The notes beneath the pieces are model-generated. The model made no database searches and was not told where the DNA came from. It saw only the letters and a program-made list of their open reading frames with translations. From Chlamydoabsidia padenii (lineage: Eukaryota; Mucoromycota; Mucoromycetes; Mucorales; Cunninghamellaceae), in NCBI GenBank assembly GCA_025330725.1, contig JAIWND010000001.1:1054001-1118000 (forward strand): 64,000 nucleotides of DNA, given 5' to 3'. Below, piece by piece: positions 24,397 to 45,282 of this stretch. The position numbers were made by a program, and so were the translations under genes. Every line of letters starts with the position of its first letter. Positions within the stretch are counted from its first letter, which is position 1.

Positions 24397-24702
24397 ATGA
24401 TGATTTCTATTCGAGTGGTTACTTTGACACTATTTTTGTTCATGATACACGTGTGTGCTTCGAAAAGAAAGCGAAATGAATTAACAAAGTCGGAGTGGCC
24501 CTTTGTATCTCACTCGATCGTATGGTATCGTATTTTAGTCTACTTGTTCAGAATGATAGTCATTATTATTCCATGTATTGTTGATCATGCATATAACAAA
24601 CATATATTGCATATTCAGTGTTGTCATCCTTTGCATAATAAAATAGTACATGGTATACAAAGAAGAAGATCATGTAATCATTTATGTGCTACGTTTAATT
24701 AA
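24397..24702 (+). CDS. possible small secreted ORF
   Basis: ATG-initiated frame of 101 residues. It starts with a signal-peptide-like stretch (VVTLTLFLFMIHVCAS), followed by a basic patch (KRKRNE) and a Cys/His-containing tail. No recurrent element lies within 150 bases upstream and no intron is seen, so this may be chance. The rest of 24113-24915 is AT-rich without coding character. Confidence 0.2.
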   Translation: MMISIRVVTLTLFLFMIHVCASKRKRNELTKSEWPFVSHSIVWYRILVYLFRMIVIIIPCIVDHAYNKHILHIQCCHPLHNKIVHGIQRRRSCNHLCATFN

Positions 24703-24915
24703 AACCCCGCAAATGACCATTTTCGTATCACTTTTTCTTATGGCCTTTGTCAGCTACAGATTGTATCAAATTAAAACTTTATTAAAAAGGTAAATAGAAT
24801 AGCAAAAGGGGTATGTCATCAACAAATAACACAAATCTACAGTATGGGGATCTATTCTAAAGAGTAGTTTGTAGTCCATGTTGATCATAGTCCTTTCTTT
24901 TTCTTTTCTTCTCCT

Positions 24916-25839
<924 letters not shown>

Positions 25840-25874
25840 TTAGGATTTTAAAAAAGTGGAAAAGAGGAGGAACG

Positions 25875-25922
<48 letters not shown>
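25875..25922. repeat. A48 homopolymer
   Basis: Longest homopolymer in the window, inside the divergent promoter between IDI1 and the next gene. A short T-run/A-run inverted pair follows at about 25960-25982. Confidence 0.9.
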
Positions 25923-25925
<3 letters not shown>

Positions 25926-25942
25926 AGTCATTTTATCAAGTA

Positions 25943-25957
25943 GGCGGTATTTGAAAA
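25943..25957 (+). promoter_or_regulatory. recurrent element in a divergent promoter
   Basis: GGCGGTATTTGAAAA, 140 bases before IDI1 and 79 bases before the gene at 26036; it may serve both directions. Confidence 0.6.
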
Positions 25958-26035
25958 GTTTTTTTTTTTTTAAAAAAAAAAAGGTGCCAGGGATCTATTT
26001 TTTTCTTTCCTTCTTCTTTATCAACCTCTTTCATA

Positions 26036-27054
26036 ATGGCATCACCCAAGAATGCCCTTATACTTTACAACTACCATTGCTACGATAAGACTCAAGTCAT
26101 TAATCTCCAACATCTTGATATCTTGGCACGATTAGGGTGTTCGGGACGAATTCACTTGGAACAGATCCATAAAGGTAAATTACAAGCAAAGACAGTCAAA
26201 CCAACAGTACTCACTCACTCTCTTTTTAATACTTACTTATCTAGAACAATCCGACTCCTCAAGACTAGAAGATATCAAGCAACTATTGGGTTTATCAGGA
26301 TCCACTGATCTTACAGAGGTAACTAGAAGGAAACAATTGGGCGACTGACTTGAAACAATGAAAAACTTATTGGTGTGATCAGTAGTTGATATCGATCCCT
26401 TGTTTATAGATTAAACAGACTTTATCAAAAAGGTAAGAAAGATATAGGAATATTGATAGAAAACAAAAAGAAAACATAACTCATTTTTTTTATAACTATT
26501 ATAGATTCGGGAAAATGAAAGTGGGAATGATCTCCAACTCGATACAAGTCATTGATATGGCTAAAGCAGCAGGATTAACTTGGACAGTATTATGGAAATC
26601 AAGCTCAACGATCGATGAACTTGTTCAAATTGGTTATAAAGACATGGATTCGGGTCTCTTGGATTGTTTAGTGGTGGACATGACGGATGATCAAAATGTA
26701 GACTTATCTTGGAAAGGCTCAAATAGGATCATAGGTGATGCACTAGATAATCGACCTTCTCTATTGAAATGTACCGTGACTAGGAGTTCATGTGAACATC
26801 AACAAGATGGACAGTGGACTAATCTCATACCTCTTCAAAGTCATGAAATCAAGGATGGTAATCGGATCAAGGTACAACAAAACAATAGATATATAGCCAC
26901 TTACTTCCATTTGGATACTACTCGGGTCGATAAGGTGGTTTGCTTTGATGTGGACAAGATGAATCAATGGGGTTGTAATGGATCCATCCTTGCTTGGCAT
27001 TATCTTGCTGAAATTGGTCACAAATTGGGTCATGTGCCAAAATATGGTGCTTAG
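26036..27054 (+). CDS. uncharacterised protein, faintly iPGM/alkaline-phosphatase-like
   Basis: Four exons (26036-26174, 26245-26318, 26410-26432, 26505-27054) give 261 residues; exon 3 is a 23-base micro-exon. The order of elements, NLQHLDILARLGCSGRI near the start, then MKVGMISNSIQVIDMAKAAGL, then CLVVDMTDDQNVD, loosely recalls the archaeal-type 2,3-bisphosphoglycerate-independent phosphoglycerate mutase fold. The metal-binding Ser and His/Asp residues of that superfamily are not evident, so an active enzyme is doubtful. There is no signal peptide or TM. It shares its promoter with IDI1. Confidence 0.7.
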
Positions 27055-27305
27055 ATATAAAGGTAGTTTGTCCTTTATTACTTTTTAGATTATGGTAGTA
27101 TATAACTAGATTTAGTTTTATCATACAAATATAGAATGATGGAAATAAAAACTATTAATACTTCATATCCTTGTATTTGTGGATGATCTGTCAAATGTGA
27201 AACTCCGACAGTGGCTATAAAGGTAAAAATCTCTCTTTTTTTTTTTTTTTAATTGATCACCTCTCTTTCCCCTCCTCCTCTTCTTATTATTTGTGATCTT
27301 GTAGG

Positions 27306-29230
27306 ATGCTTTTGAATAGGGAAAACTTGACCAAATTTGATCTACAGCATGAAGACGAGGACACAACCAAATATCACCTGATCCATGATTATGTACAACA
27401 CCAACAACAATATAGGTATCCTTGTCTTCCTATCACTGAATCATCACCAGAAATAGGTGATTATACGAATGGTATTTTTTTGGGTATCTTTGGTGGAATG
27501 GGTAGTAGTAACGTATCACGCCACCCATCAATCTGGGATAATCAGTCTCAACATACACATTCACCTTTATTGTTATCACCTTCCACAACAAGAATACCTC
27601 TTAAAAGACCACTTGACTCTAGAATGACGTCTTCAATCAAGAAATCAAATCAAAAACTTGATTATCATCATCATCAAGGCAATGGACATGGCATGAAACA
27701 TCAACAACAACATTGGCACACAAAACATAAGAACAAGAAAGGGGTAACGAAAAAGCAAAGGCAAGAAGGTGGACAAACCAAGGAACTGGGAATAAAAGGA
27801 TTGGGGCTATTGGAAGTAAGTATGCAAAGAAAACAAATATATATATATATATATAAAGATGAATCACTCAGTTTTTACTTGTCTCACTATTCATATCTAG
27901 AAATTCACTTCACCAAACATTGAAATTGATCATATTACGGTAAATCTTTTGCTGCTACTGGTGATGTCTTTTACTAATTGATTCTGTGTTATAGATCGGA
28001 CAACGTGGACAACTGCGAACACGTATAGGCTTATTCAATAAGGGCAAATCTTCTGCAAAAGGCCATGATATTGCTGCAAAAAACAAACACAGTAAGTCAA
28101 ATCAAGTATATAGACTATGATGATGTACGTACTCATTTTTATGTATACTGCTTACATTAGTGACTGATTTAATCTTCTCTGAAGCAAGCTTCCTCCGTCC
28201 CGGCAGTCTTACTTCAACCATGTCACCTATCAATGAATCAGATGAAATCAAAATCAACAATGATGCCACCAACAACCATTCATCACCTATCAAGCCTCCA
28301 GCGGCCTCTTCCAACAAGGATCTGTCAATCACCCTGTCCGACTCTCACTCTTCTAAAAGCATACATGGGTTTTTTGATCAACCTCACCAACACTTGTCAA
28401 AATCAGGAACACCAATCAATAGCATTTCTCCAACAACTAATTGTCATTCTCCAGATCAAGTAAATCCCCTTCATCATGCATAATAATGTAAAACCCCGCC
28501 ATCGGTCTTCAAAACTCACTTTTTTTCTTCTTCTTCTTAGATTGCCAAAGGTCCTAGTACAAGGATGGCCACCATCATCGAACCCACCTACGTATATCCT
28601 CATCAGGCACAACAACAAGCTTTGTATCCTGTCATGGCAGATTCTTCTCCTGGCAAGCAGCAACCACATCCAGTCCCCGATCGTCAACTTTCTTATTACT
28701 CACATGGCATCTCACCCATCAGACCGACGGAAACTCACTTTTTAACAAACGACGGACAGGATTCAGAAACATGGGACAGCTATACGTACAGTTATTATCG
28801 TGGATCATCATCATCAACTGTGTCTCTTCACGCCTGGGACAGTGCTTCTATGGTCGGCACTTATCGCCCACCTGACCCACCAGTCTTTGTCTTCACCAAT
28901 TTAAAAGGCCCAACACCTTTTCGTCCCAGATTACCAAACACGGCATCATTGGGATCCTTCTCATCCAAACAAGTCTCGCCACGTCTACCATCCAGTAAAC
29001 CGATCTATCCTGTATATCAACCACAACAACAACAATTCTTTGATTCACCCAGCGAGGATACTTACGACTCGGGGGAAGACTCATCATTGTATTCTCATCA
29101 ACCTCACCACCAATATCATTATCAGCCTTTTTATCAACAAGATCATCATACTGCCAATGTGGAAGAACAAGAGTGGAACGACGATTCGACCCAAGACCCT
29201 CTACCAACTTTTAACATAGACCCCTTTTAA
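27306..29230 (+). CDS. disordered His/Gln/Ser-rich protein of unknown function
   Basis: Five exons (27306-27815, 27901-27939, 27995-28091, 28161-28459, 28541-29230) give 544 residues. Exons 2 and 3 hold the most conserved-looking part (SPNIEIDHITIGQRGQLRTRIGLFNKGKSSAKG), with a basic character. The other exons are disordered, rich in His-Gln, Ser, Pro and Tyr (YQPQQQQFF, HQYHYQPFY). A second possible AG acceptor lies just before the ATG at 27306, so an upstream exon cannot be excluded. TATA-like CTATAAAGG and a pyrimidine-rich leader precede it. I recognise no domain. Confidence 0.65.
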
Positions 29231-29891
29231 ATACCCTTATCCCACTTTACATTGTTTACTTTACATCCTCTAGGCATTAGTATACATTATCTTCAATCAA
29301 CAATAAAAGATTCAATTCTTACTAAATACATATAAAAGAACTATGATATCATGTAATAAGGCGTTGATTATCAGGGAATTCTATTTTTTTGGAAACGTGT
29401 GATTTCCCGGGACTTCCTTTTTCGGTCACTATTTTGTCGGGTCGATGATCCATTCGTCGCTTGGGGGTGTTGACAGATAATACGCTGATAATGGATGATG
29501 ATAATAAAGGAGGTGATCCATTTAGTCTTGAGAACAACTTTTATACCTTTTCATTAATGATCGCTTTATCAGTGTAACAAGTGTCAAAAAAAACATGACT
29601 GTATCACATTGATGATGAATCCATGCGTAACTGTTTACAAGGTTTTATAACCAATATCGAAAAACCAGTAATTGGGGGTACGAGGTAGGGAGGCATAATG
29701 CTTTGTCACCAATGATCATCGTCTTTTTGCGGACGTTTAAATCTCGCCAATGGTTTTCTTTTCCGTTTGATCCTGGCCGCGTCAGCCCTCGTCATCCGTC
29801 TTGGCTCCGAAATAGGGACATGTTTCTATAAAACGAAACCAAACCTGGGCTTCTTTCTTCTTCTTTTCATCATCATATCAACTAAACAACA
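29231..29891. other. intergenic region with promoter of the small Cys protein
   Basis: GTTTAAATCTCGCC (29735-29748) lies 144 bases before the next ATG, followed by a TATA-like CTATAAAACG near 29826 and a pyrimidine-rich leader. No convincing exon is present; the minus-strand frame at 29349-29537 lacks supporting features. Confidence 0.5.
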
Positions 29892-30133
29892 ATGTGCCGA
29901 AGAATCACCTGTAGCAAATGCGAAAAGTACACCTGGACTGGTAAGTGGATCTATTTTCGTCGATTCAACTCCAATTGACATTTCCTTTTTTAGGTTGCGG
30001 ACTTCATGTTCAAACTGCATTGGCTGGTCTGTCGGAAGACGAAATTTGCCAATGCAACAAGCAAGATGCCTCCAAGGATGCTACCCAAGACAATGGTATA
30101 TTTTCAAAAATAAAAAGTGCCATTGGCCTTTAA
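29892..30133 (+). CDS. small conserved Cys-rich protein (62 residues)
   Basis: Two exons (29892-29940, 29994-30133) give 62 residues. It starts MCRRITCSKCEKYTWTGCG and continues with HVQTALAGLSEDEICQCN. The set C-x4-C-x2-C, WTGCG, then C-x-C fits a small family found widely in fungi and plants, with a CxxC zinc-ribbon-like start and a helix. The function of that family is not established to my knowledge. The intron splits the WTGCG motif, and the frame closes only after splicing. Metallothionein is an alternative label, but there are only six Cys. Confidence 0.75.
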
Positions 30134-30393
30134 TCCCTTCTTCCCCCCCCCCCAACATCCATCATCATCATCATCCCCCTTCCTACATTAAAACAGCAAT
30201 AACGTCTTGTTCATACCCCTTAATTTATTCATAGTCGCTAAACAGTAATACAAGCCGTTGCTGACAATCCCAACCTAATCAATAAACAACAAGAAATAAA
30301 AAAGGCCAAATCTTTTTTTTTTCTTTATAAAACAACAAATGTTTATTAATTCAATTATACTATTGACTATTATCATTCTATGACTATAAACCA

Positions 30394-32573
30394 TCATAAA
30401 TCAATCAAAGGTCGTTCATCCTCCACTTGTTGTTGGGTGTTTGGTGCAGGTTGTTGTTGAGGTGGTACTGAGTGTGTATATATGGGCTGATGATTCATTG
30501 GATTGACAGATGGAGGATACATAGCTTGTTGTTGCTGTTGAGATGATGGATAAACAGGTGCAGTGCCATAAGGGGCTGACGATGGTGGTGGTGTGCCAGA
30601 TGAATGTTGATAGTGTCCCTGATAATCAGGAGCATATTGAGGAGGATTCGCCGTCGAGGTAGAATTGGGTATCGCAGTTGGATCAGTTGAGCCATAGTAA
30701 GGGTATCCAGTGGGTCCTGATCGATAACCTGACATTCGTTGTTCCAATAGACGATCATACATTACCACCACTTTGTTTATCTTGTCATGTAATTCCACGC
30801 ATGAGCCTAATTTAAATCAATTCCTCCCTTTCTTTTAAGTACATCATTTCCTTGTCAGTGTTTGCATAATTAATAAACTTACGATGTTTTTGAATGGTAT
30901 CATCCAGACTTCTGATTAACTTGGGTTGTAAGGAGCCAATCTGTGTATAAAGTTTATTGATTTGAGGATCGTTCGCTACATTGCCACCGCGAGCATGCAC
31001 ATGTTCCATGAGGGTTGAGAAGAGTTGAATATTTTCCATTTCGGTAGGTGAGAGATCATAGTTTGGTAAAGTTGTAGAGTGCTGGTGATTGACTTGAGGA
31101 GGTGATGCAATTTCCATTTCACGTAAGGATGCTGCAATGGCTGCTGTAAGATCAGGGTCTTCACTATCATCCTAACAAAAAGAGTCAGTCAATCAATACC
31201 ACTATTATCATCATTAGTGGATACTTACATTTGCCACCTGTGATTGAGATGGTGAATACGATGTATTATTGATTGTAGATGACGTTTGATAACCAGATCC
31301 AAAACCATTCTTGCGTTTTTCATCTTCAGCAAGAGACAATTCGATCGCCTTTTTGAGATCATCATCATAGGCATCCAGATCACCATTACTGGTAGCCGCT
31401 GTTGTTGGTACAGGAGTTGCATCAGAGAAAGTGTTCTTGTTGGGTGAGGGTAGGACAGGTAGACTACCTTGACCAGTTTTATACATCTTGAGTTTCAGGT
31501 GGCATCCATCACACACACGAACAGGATCGTTGATGGCAAGGTGTGGTAAAGCCATGGCGCGTGAAGAGCATTCTTGACAAAAGGTCCCACCACAATTTCT
31601 ACAATGATGCTATATGTGATTTAAAAAAAGAAAAGTTCAGTTAGTTTGGATGTCATGATCATTTATTTATCCATCCTTACCTTTCTGTTTGTCATAGTAA
31701 ATGGAGTTCTACAACGTTCACAAACAGATGAATCACCCCATTCAGGCGCCTATTTAAAATGATATCATCCGTTAGTTTCCACCATATATCACGCCCAGTT
31801 GTTTCTTACCGCGGAAGCTTCCAATAGAATCGAGTCAATATTCTGTTTAACAGATGGGAATACATGACCTTCGGCCCGAAGAAGAGAATAGGTGTCTGTC
31901 ATATAACCCAATGCAGGATTTCCTTTGGCTGCTATACCCCAAGTTTGTACACTATCCAACACTTTGGTCTTGACGTCTACATTCAAGGTCTATTGTTAGA
32001 AAAGAGTAATAAAAGCAATAGTTAGCAAAACTAGTTCAGTCAGTTATGTCTTTTTTTTTTTTTTTAACTGTATACTTTACCGGTCGTCGCACCATTGTTG
32101 CCAGTTCATCCATGAATTCTCGACTTCCTATTTCTCTAACGTAAGCATCCCCACTATTCTTGACACAGGTATCAACCAACTATGGGAAGAGTAAAGAGCC
32201 AATTAGTATTCTATCATATCATAAGGTTTTTGTTTCAAAGTCTTACCGAGAGAGTCGCTAATTGGACGTTGGGGTTCTTGTGACCTAGTCGTTTCTTCAT
32301 GGCCTGCATAGCATCCTTGGCACTGATTTTTTTACTTCGTATATCATCGCTAATGTCCAGTTGTAAACCCAGGTTTTCTTCCCCAGAGGGCATAAATTCA
32401 GAGGTGGCCTTTTCTATTAGAGAGAATAAAAATGTGAGTAAAAAAAGAGTGAGACGTCAAGACTTGGCACTAGCAATAGTGGGTTCCTTTTTTAGGTATT
32501 CTTCGTCCAACCAAGTTGACAACTTACCAATACGTTCGTCTAAAGCAGAAGTACCCCATAGTATCGAAACCAT
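30394..32573 (-). CDS. VPS27: ESCRT-0 subunit Vps27/HRS
   Basis: Eight exons (32528-32573, 32247-32413, 32081-32179, 31810-31989, 31681-31749, 31229-31609, 30883-31171, 30394-30806) give 547 residues. Domains in order: VHS ([22 protein letters not shown] to LDSVQTWG), FYVE with eight Cys/His ligands and the R(K)HHCRNCGG core that binds PI3P (exons 5-6), two ubiquitin-interacting motifs ([15 protein letters not shown] and [16 protein letters not shown]), a GAT-like helical region (exons 7-8), a Pro/Gln/Tyr-rich tail, and a C-terminal clathrin box LIDL. This is the complete Vps27/HRS plan for sorting ubiquitinated cargo into multivesicular bodies. The promoter is shared with the divergent helicase gene. 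Confidence 0.95.
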
Positions 32574-32694
32574 TGTAGTGAGTTGATTTGTATAATAAAC
32601 AAGTTGAGGAAGATGTTGAAAGAAGAAAAAGAAAAAAGGAGAAGAGAAGAAGCCTTGGCTTTTTTGATTTGGCTGTCGTCACATGCTCCTCTGT

Positions 32695-32708
32695 TCGGCG
32701 TTTGAAAT
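32695..32708 (+). promoter_or_regulatory. recurrent element in a divergent promoter
   Basis: TCGGCGTTTGAAAT lies 122 bases before VPS27 and 86 bases before PRP2, near the middle of their 220-base shared promoter. Confidence 0.6.
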
Positions 32709-32793
32709 ACATTTATACATCAATTTTTTTTTTTTTTTTTTGTTGGATCCTTCCTTTCTCCCTTTGTTTCTTTCACTCTCAAACTATTCCACC

Positions 32794-36662
<3,869 letters not shown>

Positions 36663-36829
36663 ATGTATATGTTTAAAAATAAAGTCTTTTTTTATTTTAT
36701 TTTATTAAAACAGGCAAATTACAAGTAGATAATGTTTTGGGATGGGTAAATACAAAGAAGAGGAGAAGGGGAATTATGCAATGATGACTAAAACTAGTGT
36801 GTGTGTGTGTGTGTGGGAGGGGGATGTTA

Positions 36830-37374
36830 TCAGGTAGGACTGGTAAACAGTACAGAGTGGATCGTAGCAAGTATCATGACACCAATAACAAAAGCAGCAA
36901 ACATAGCCATCACCGTCAGACTGAACCAACCTGCCTGAATATAATTGACTTGACGAATCAAAGCTTGTTGATTGAGATAGTACTGTGCAAAGCTGTATAA
37001 AAACAAACTGAATCCAATGGCCACAAAGCAATATCCCAAAGGTGTGGTGATTTGATCCCGGTCCATTTCCCATTGGTCGTTTAGAGGATCGTCAAGGTCC
37101 TCTGCGTAAGGAAGTCGAAATTTGAGTATCATGGTGAAGCCTATAATAATAAAAAGAGAGTGAGTCTTGTTTTCGTTGGATTATGCATAAATCTTTTACC
37201 AAGTACAATGAGTGTACAAGAGAATCGAAGGAAGGTGAGGTAGTTTCTTTCCCCTGCAAGTTGATCACGAGCCATACTCACTTTGTTGGGTATGATAAGT
37301 GAGAGATCAAGAATGGAGAGTAGTTTCGGAATTGAAAACGAAGTCTGTAATTGTCTTTCTTCGTCCCTATTCAT
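36830..37374 (-). CDS. DUF202 three-TM membrane protein
   Basis: Two exons (37200-37374, 36830-37140) give 161 residues. The join builds the DUF202 signature ARDQLAGERNYLTFLRFSC and TLIVLGFTMILKFRL (Arg-x5-Glu-Arg/Asn before the first TM). Two more TM segments follow (CFVAIGFSLFLYSFAQYYL and LTVMAMFAAFVIGVMIL). Related DUF202 domains occur in bacterial YidH and at the C-terminus of VTC polyphosphate-polymerase subunits; this one lacks an SPX domain. Its function is unknown; vacuolar membrane is possible. A (TG)n run follows its stop codon. Confidence 0.8.
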
Positions 37375-37435
37375 TGTTTGAAGAGGAAAAAAGAGAAATG
37401 GAAGGGGAGGGGAGACAAAAAGGATAAATGTGAAA

Positions 37436-37451
37436 TTCGGCATTTGAAAAA
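37436..37451 (+). promoter_or_regulatory. recurrent element in a divergent promoter
   Basis: TTCGGCATTTGAAAAA with a CCAAT box (GGCCAATG) directly after it, 62 bases before the DUF202 gene and 120 before the COX7A-like gene. Confidence 0.6.
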
Positions 37452-37570
37452 TTGGCCAATGAAAAAGTGTTTCTGTGGATGGCGATCTCCCATATATTCT
37501 AAAGTGGGGCGATCTTTTTTATTTTCTTCTTTTCTTCCTTATCTCTCTCTTTCTCTCTCCCTTATAGAAA

Positions 37571-38033
37571 ATGTCTCTCATTGACCGACCTAACCACGTT
37601 ATCTCTCACCAACGATACTTCCAGGTAATCACAATCTCCTCTTCTTTTTTTGTTATATAGGCATTGCTTTAAAAGAATGCTGGGGGGACAGAACTTTATA
37701 GGAATCAGTTTTTATGCGCAAAAGTTGATTATTGTAATGGATGGAGTATACTCATTTACCTTCTTTTTTTAATATCCTAGGCTCCTTCCAAGACTCCTCT
37801 TTTCCTTCGTGGTCCCAGGGATAAACTATTTGTATATGGCACATTCCTTATCCTCAGCACAGGTCTCGCCGGCTCACTATACGGTGCTACCCGCTTGGCT
37901 CGCGTAAGTTCTAAAAAAAAAAAAAGGAAATACTTTTATCTTTTGAATAAGACTATTTTAATGTCTTATCTGTGTATTGATGACTTGTCCTTTTTTTTTA
38001 TATCTTGATATTGTATAGGATCTCAAGAACTAG
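37571..38033 (+). CDS. cytochrome c oxidase subunit VIIa-like
   Basis: Three exons (37571-37624, 37781-37903, 38019-38033) give only 63 residues. HQRYFQAPSKTPLFLRGPRDKL precedes a single TM segment (FVYGTFLILSTGLAGSLYGATRLA) and a short matrix or intermembrane end DLKN. Spacing and the RYFQ...PLFLRGPRDK stretch match the COX VIIa / yeast Cox7 family, a small inner-membrane subunit of complex IV. It is too short and spliced for simple ORF calling; the last exon holds only four codons and the stop. Confidence 0.78.
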
Positions 38034-38516
38034 GCGGTATATCTTGTTGCCTCGGATATTTTGGTGATAGCTATAGAAAATCATTTAATCCTTTGAAATA
38101 AAAACCTTTATTTGTCCCAATTAAATAGATTATACTTTGTTTGCTTTGGTGATTTACATTCGTACGCACAAAGGAAGGATATCTAGTCCTGGGTTTATAC
38201 CCTTTTTTTTTATCCTGTGACTCATGCACCATCTAATGAATATGGTATCAAAAAAAAAGTGTGTATCACTTTTTGACTAATGTACCACGGATGTGATTGA
38301 AGGAAACGTTTATGATCATTGACTCAAGCTTCTGCTAAACGACAAGGGCTCCAGCATGACCGGGTAATGAAATATTCAAATGCCGGCATCAATGAACTTT
38401 TTCTGTGAGGGGAACTGAGACAAATATTGAAGGGTATAAAAGAGTGAGCTGTGTTGTTTAGAGGTCTTTGTATAAATAATTCTGTGGATAAAGTTCATTC
38501 ATCATGCAAAAGATAC

Positions 38517-38547
<31 letters not shown>

Positions 38548-38741
38548 GTTGGGTGTCCAAGTTGGATACGTTGATTGACATTCTGCATGATCCAGGCGGT
38601 GGTTGTCGAGGCTCAGTGGCTTGGGGTCAAATTTTCTCAATGTGGGAGAAAAAAAATGCCGGAATTTAAATATGACAAAAGGGCCAGTTGTTTGCTTTTC
38701 CCTCTTTTACCAACTCATTCCTTCTTTCTTTTTACGCAACC
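38034..38741. other. intergenic region with RPC2 promoter
   Basis: Elements at 38374-38387 (ATTCAAATGCCGGC, no gene near) and 38658-38672 (GCCGGAATTTAAATA, 70 bases before RPC2). An A27 tract lies at 38521-38547. No coding exon is seen. Confidence 0.55.
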
Positions 38742-43036
<4,295 letters not shown>

Positions 43037-43475
43037 CATTATTATTCTACTCCCTCCCCTTATCACATTATATTTTTAGTCATACATCTCTACTTTACAT
43101 TATTACATTCATGCATTATCTTGTCTCTACACACACACGCACATAGATCTAGTCATTACTCTTCTTTTTTTTTTACTCTTGTATATAAAAAAAAATTAAA
43201 GACAACAAAATCAATAAATTACTTTTATTTTTGGACAATTTGGTATATGTATTATTTAGCAAAGATGATGGTATTGTTTGGCTGTTTAGGGGTCACTAGT
43301 AAATTCATATCCGTTTCTTATGGTCGGCATTTTAAAATCGCCGATAGCATGATTGCGGAGTATGATTGCTTTAAAATGGAAATTGCTGCACGCACTATAG
43401 AGAAACTTTCTCCAGTGTACAAGTACATAGTAAAAACTGTTTTATTATTGGATCAAGTCATAAGTATGGTTATCA

Positions 43476-43511
<36 letters not shown>

Positions 43512-43678
43512 GTCACTAAAGAGTTATAAAAAAAAGGATATATGCATACTACATACATACGTGGAATTGGTAAAATAAAGAAAATCAAATAACGAATAAT
43601 ATTAATGGAATATAATACAAAGAGAATAAAAAGTGACAATCAATAAGAGGTAAACAAAGAAGGATGACGATATCTAAT
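43037..43678. other. convergent 3' region with an inverted element and AT repeat
   Basis: No coding exon. CGGCATTTTAAAATCGCCG (43325-43343) is a near-perfect inverted repeat of the promoter element. An (AT)n microsatellite of about 33 bases starts at 43477. Both flanking genes end here. Confidence 0.5.
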
Positions 43679-45103
43679 CTATATTATTAATCCACCATTG
43701 CGCATATTTTGTTGCAATATGACATCTGTTACAGCCACCAAGACAAACTTGATGTGTTCCGTATCTGTGGCACATGTAAAGTGAGTATAAACTTGGGTGT
43801 CTGTTGTTTTCGGTTTCAAGTCTAGGAATTGTTTTTTGATGTATTGTTGCCCCCCTTTGTAATGATCAGGCCCTAGAAAGAGAGGTGGTTAGCCTTTGGT
43901 CATCGCGCTCCTCCTTTTTTTTTTTTTTAATCCTACCTTGATAATCGCCAAAATAATGCTGGAATTTAGTACTTGACCATTTTTGTTTGAAGAGATCTGT
44001 CTTGTTGAATAAAAGTATAAATGAGGTGTGAGTAAACCAAGGAGTGTTACAAATGGAGGCATAGAGTGATAGAGATTCAGCCAGTCGATTGATAGTGGGA
44101 TCTTCAAACATGACTTGATCGAATTCAGAAAGCGCCACCATAAAGAGAAGGGCAGTGACATTTTCAAAACAATGGATCCATTTCTTCCGTTCCGAGCGTT
44201 GACCCCCAACGTCAAAGACCTGATAAGCGTGTTTACCGTCCTTGAAGCATGTTTCAGTTATACCTGTCGTCTTGACTCGTGATCGAAGGATATCTTGATC
44301 TGTTGGAGTAAACCCAGGATCACCAATTCGATAGACAGCATCAAAATAGCTAAAATGATAAGAGTGGAAGGGAAAAAAAAAAAAAGTTAAGTTTCCAAGT
44401 GCATATATAGTTTAAATCCCGCCATTGCCAGGTGTCACCATTTCCCCTGCCCCGCCTCCTCCCTCCACAACACAGCATTAGATTAATTTACTTACTAAGC
44501 AGCAGAATCATTGAGTTGGTATTCATTTCTTCGTTGGTAGACATGTTGAATTGTTGGATGATGCCATAGCCAATCGATATCTTCCACTAGATCCGTAGGA
44601 AGTAACAAGATACTACCCTGCCCAATACCATTCGCATGTTGTTGAAGTTTTGTCAACATTGTCGCACAGTCCAAAGCAGTGTCACTGTTGTTTGCTGAAT
44701 GGTTGACGTCAACACTGGTGTTGTTTAGTTGCCCATCAAGACCGAATGCATCCGCCGCCTCCAGTAAAGTTACCATAGACTGCAAGAGATTCTTGACCAC
44801 AACTTCTCTGAACGCTTGTCGTTCTTCCGCCGTAAAGCCGCCAGCGTAAAGGATTCGGATCTGTTTAAGGAGTGTCGACTTTCCCGTTTCCCCAGCGCCT
44901 AAAATATAAAAAAGTAGGGAAAAGAGTATTAGTAATAATCATGACAATTGTTATAAAGTAATAAGGGGGATATACTTACCAAGTAAAAGTAGTTTGGCTA
45001 CAAATTGTTTCTTGTTTTTTTCGGTACGTAAGGCTTGATCAATTTCTTCGCTGTGTAAGTGTTCGGTGCATGCTGAACGATTGCTTGAATAGCAACAGCC
45101 CAT
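43679..45103 (-). CDS. heterotrimeric G-protein alpha subunit
   Basis: Four exons (44980-45103, 44496-44898, 43937-44349, 43679-43872) give 377 residues. MGCCYSS carries the N-myristoylation Gly2 and palmitoylation Cys. The GTP site is complete: LLLLGAGETGKST (P-loop), DILRSRVKTTGIT with the catalytic Arg (switch I), FDVGGQRSERKKW (switch II, catalytic Gln), LLFNKTDLF and TCATDT. The helical domain has a roughly 20-residue Asn/Ser-rich insert. The C-terminus NMRNGGLII lacks the Cys used by pertussis toxin and differs from yeast Gpa1. Relation to Gpa2/Gpa3 subgroups cannot be settled by eye. Intron 2 contains a copy of the recurrent element (44410). Confidence 0.93.
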
Positions 45104-45266
45104 TGGTGAGAAGATTGTTGATAGTAATGATAATGGTTATTATTTTATTTAAAAGAGAAGATGTGTTTAAGAGTGGAACTAAAAGTATGTAGAGAGAAAG
45201 ATAGGAAGAAGAAAAAAGAGGGAAGCGAAAAAACCTTCAGGCTCTTGATTTTTTTGAACTTTGATA

Positions 45267-45282
45267 AATTTGAATCCCCGCC
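45267..45282 (-). promoter_or_regulatory. recurrent promoter element upstream of G-alpha
   Basis: AATTTGAATCCCCGCC, sense-oriented for G-alpha, 164 bases before its ATG. Confidence 0.5.

Noticed and set aside
27637..27867. Minus-strand Tyr/Ile-rich frame
   Set aside because: Antisense shadow of a coding exon ending in a TA repeat.
29349..29537. Minus-strand 62-codon frame
   Set aside because: Start is plausible but no homology, no promoter element in the right place and no codon signal.
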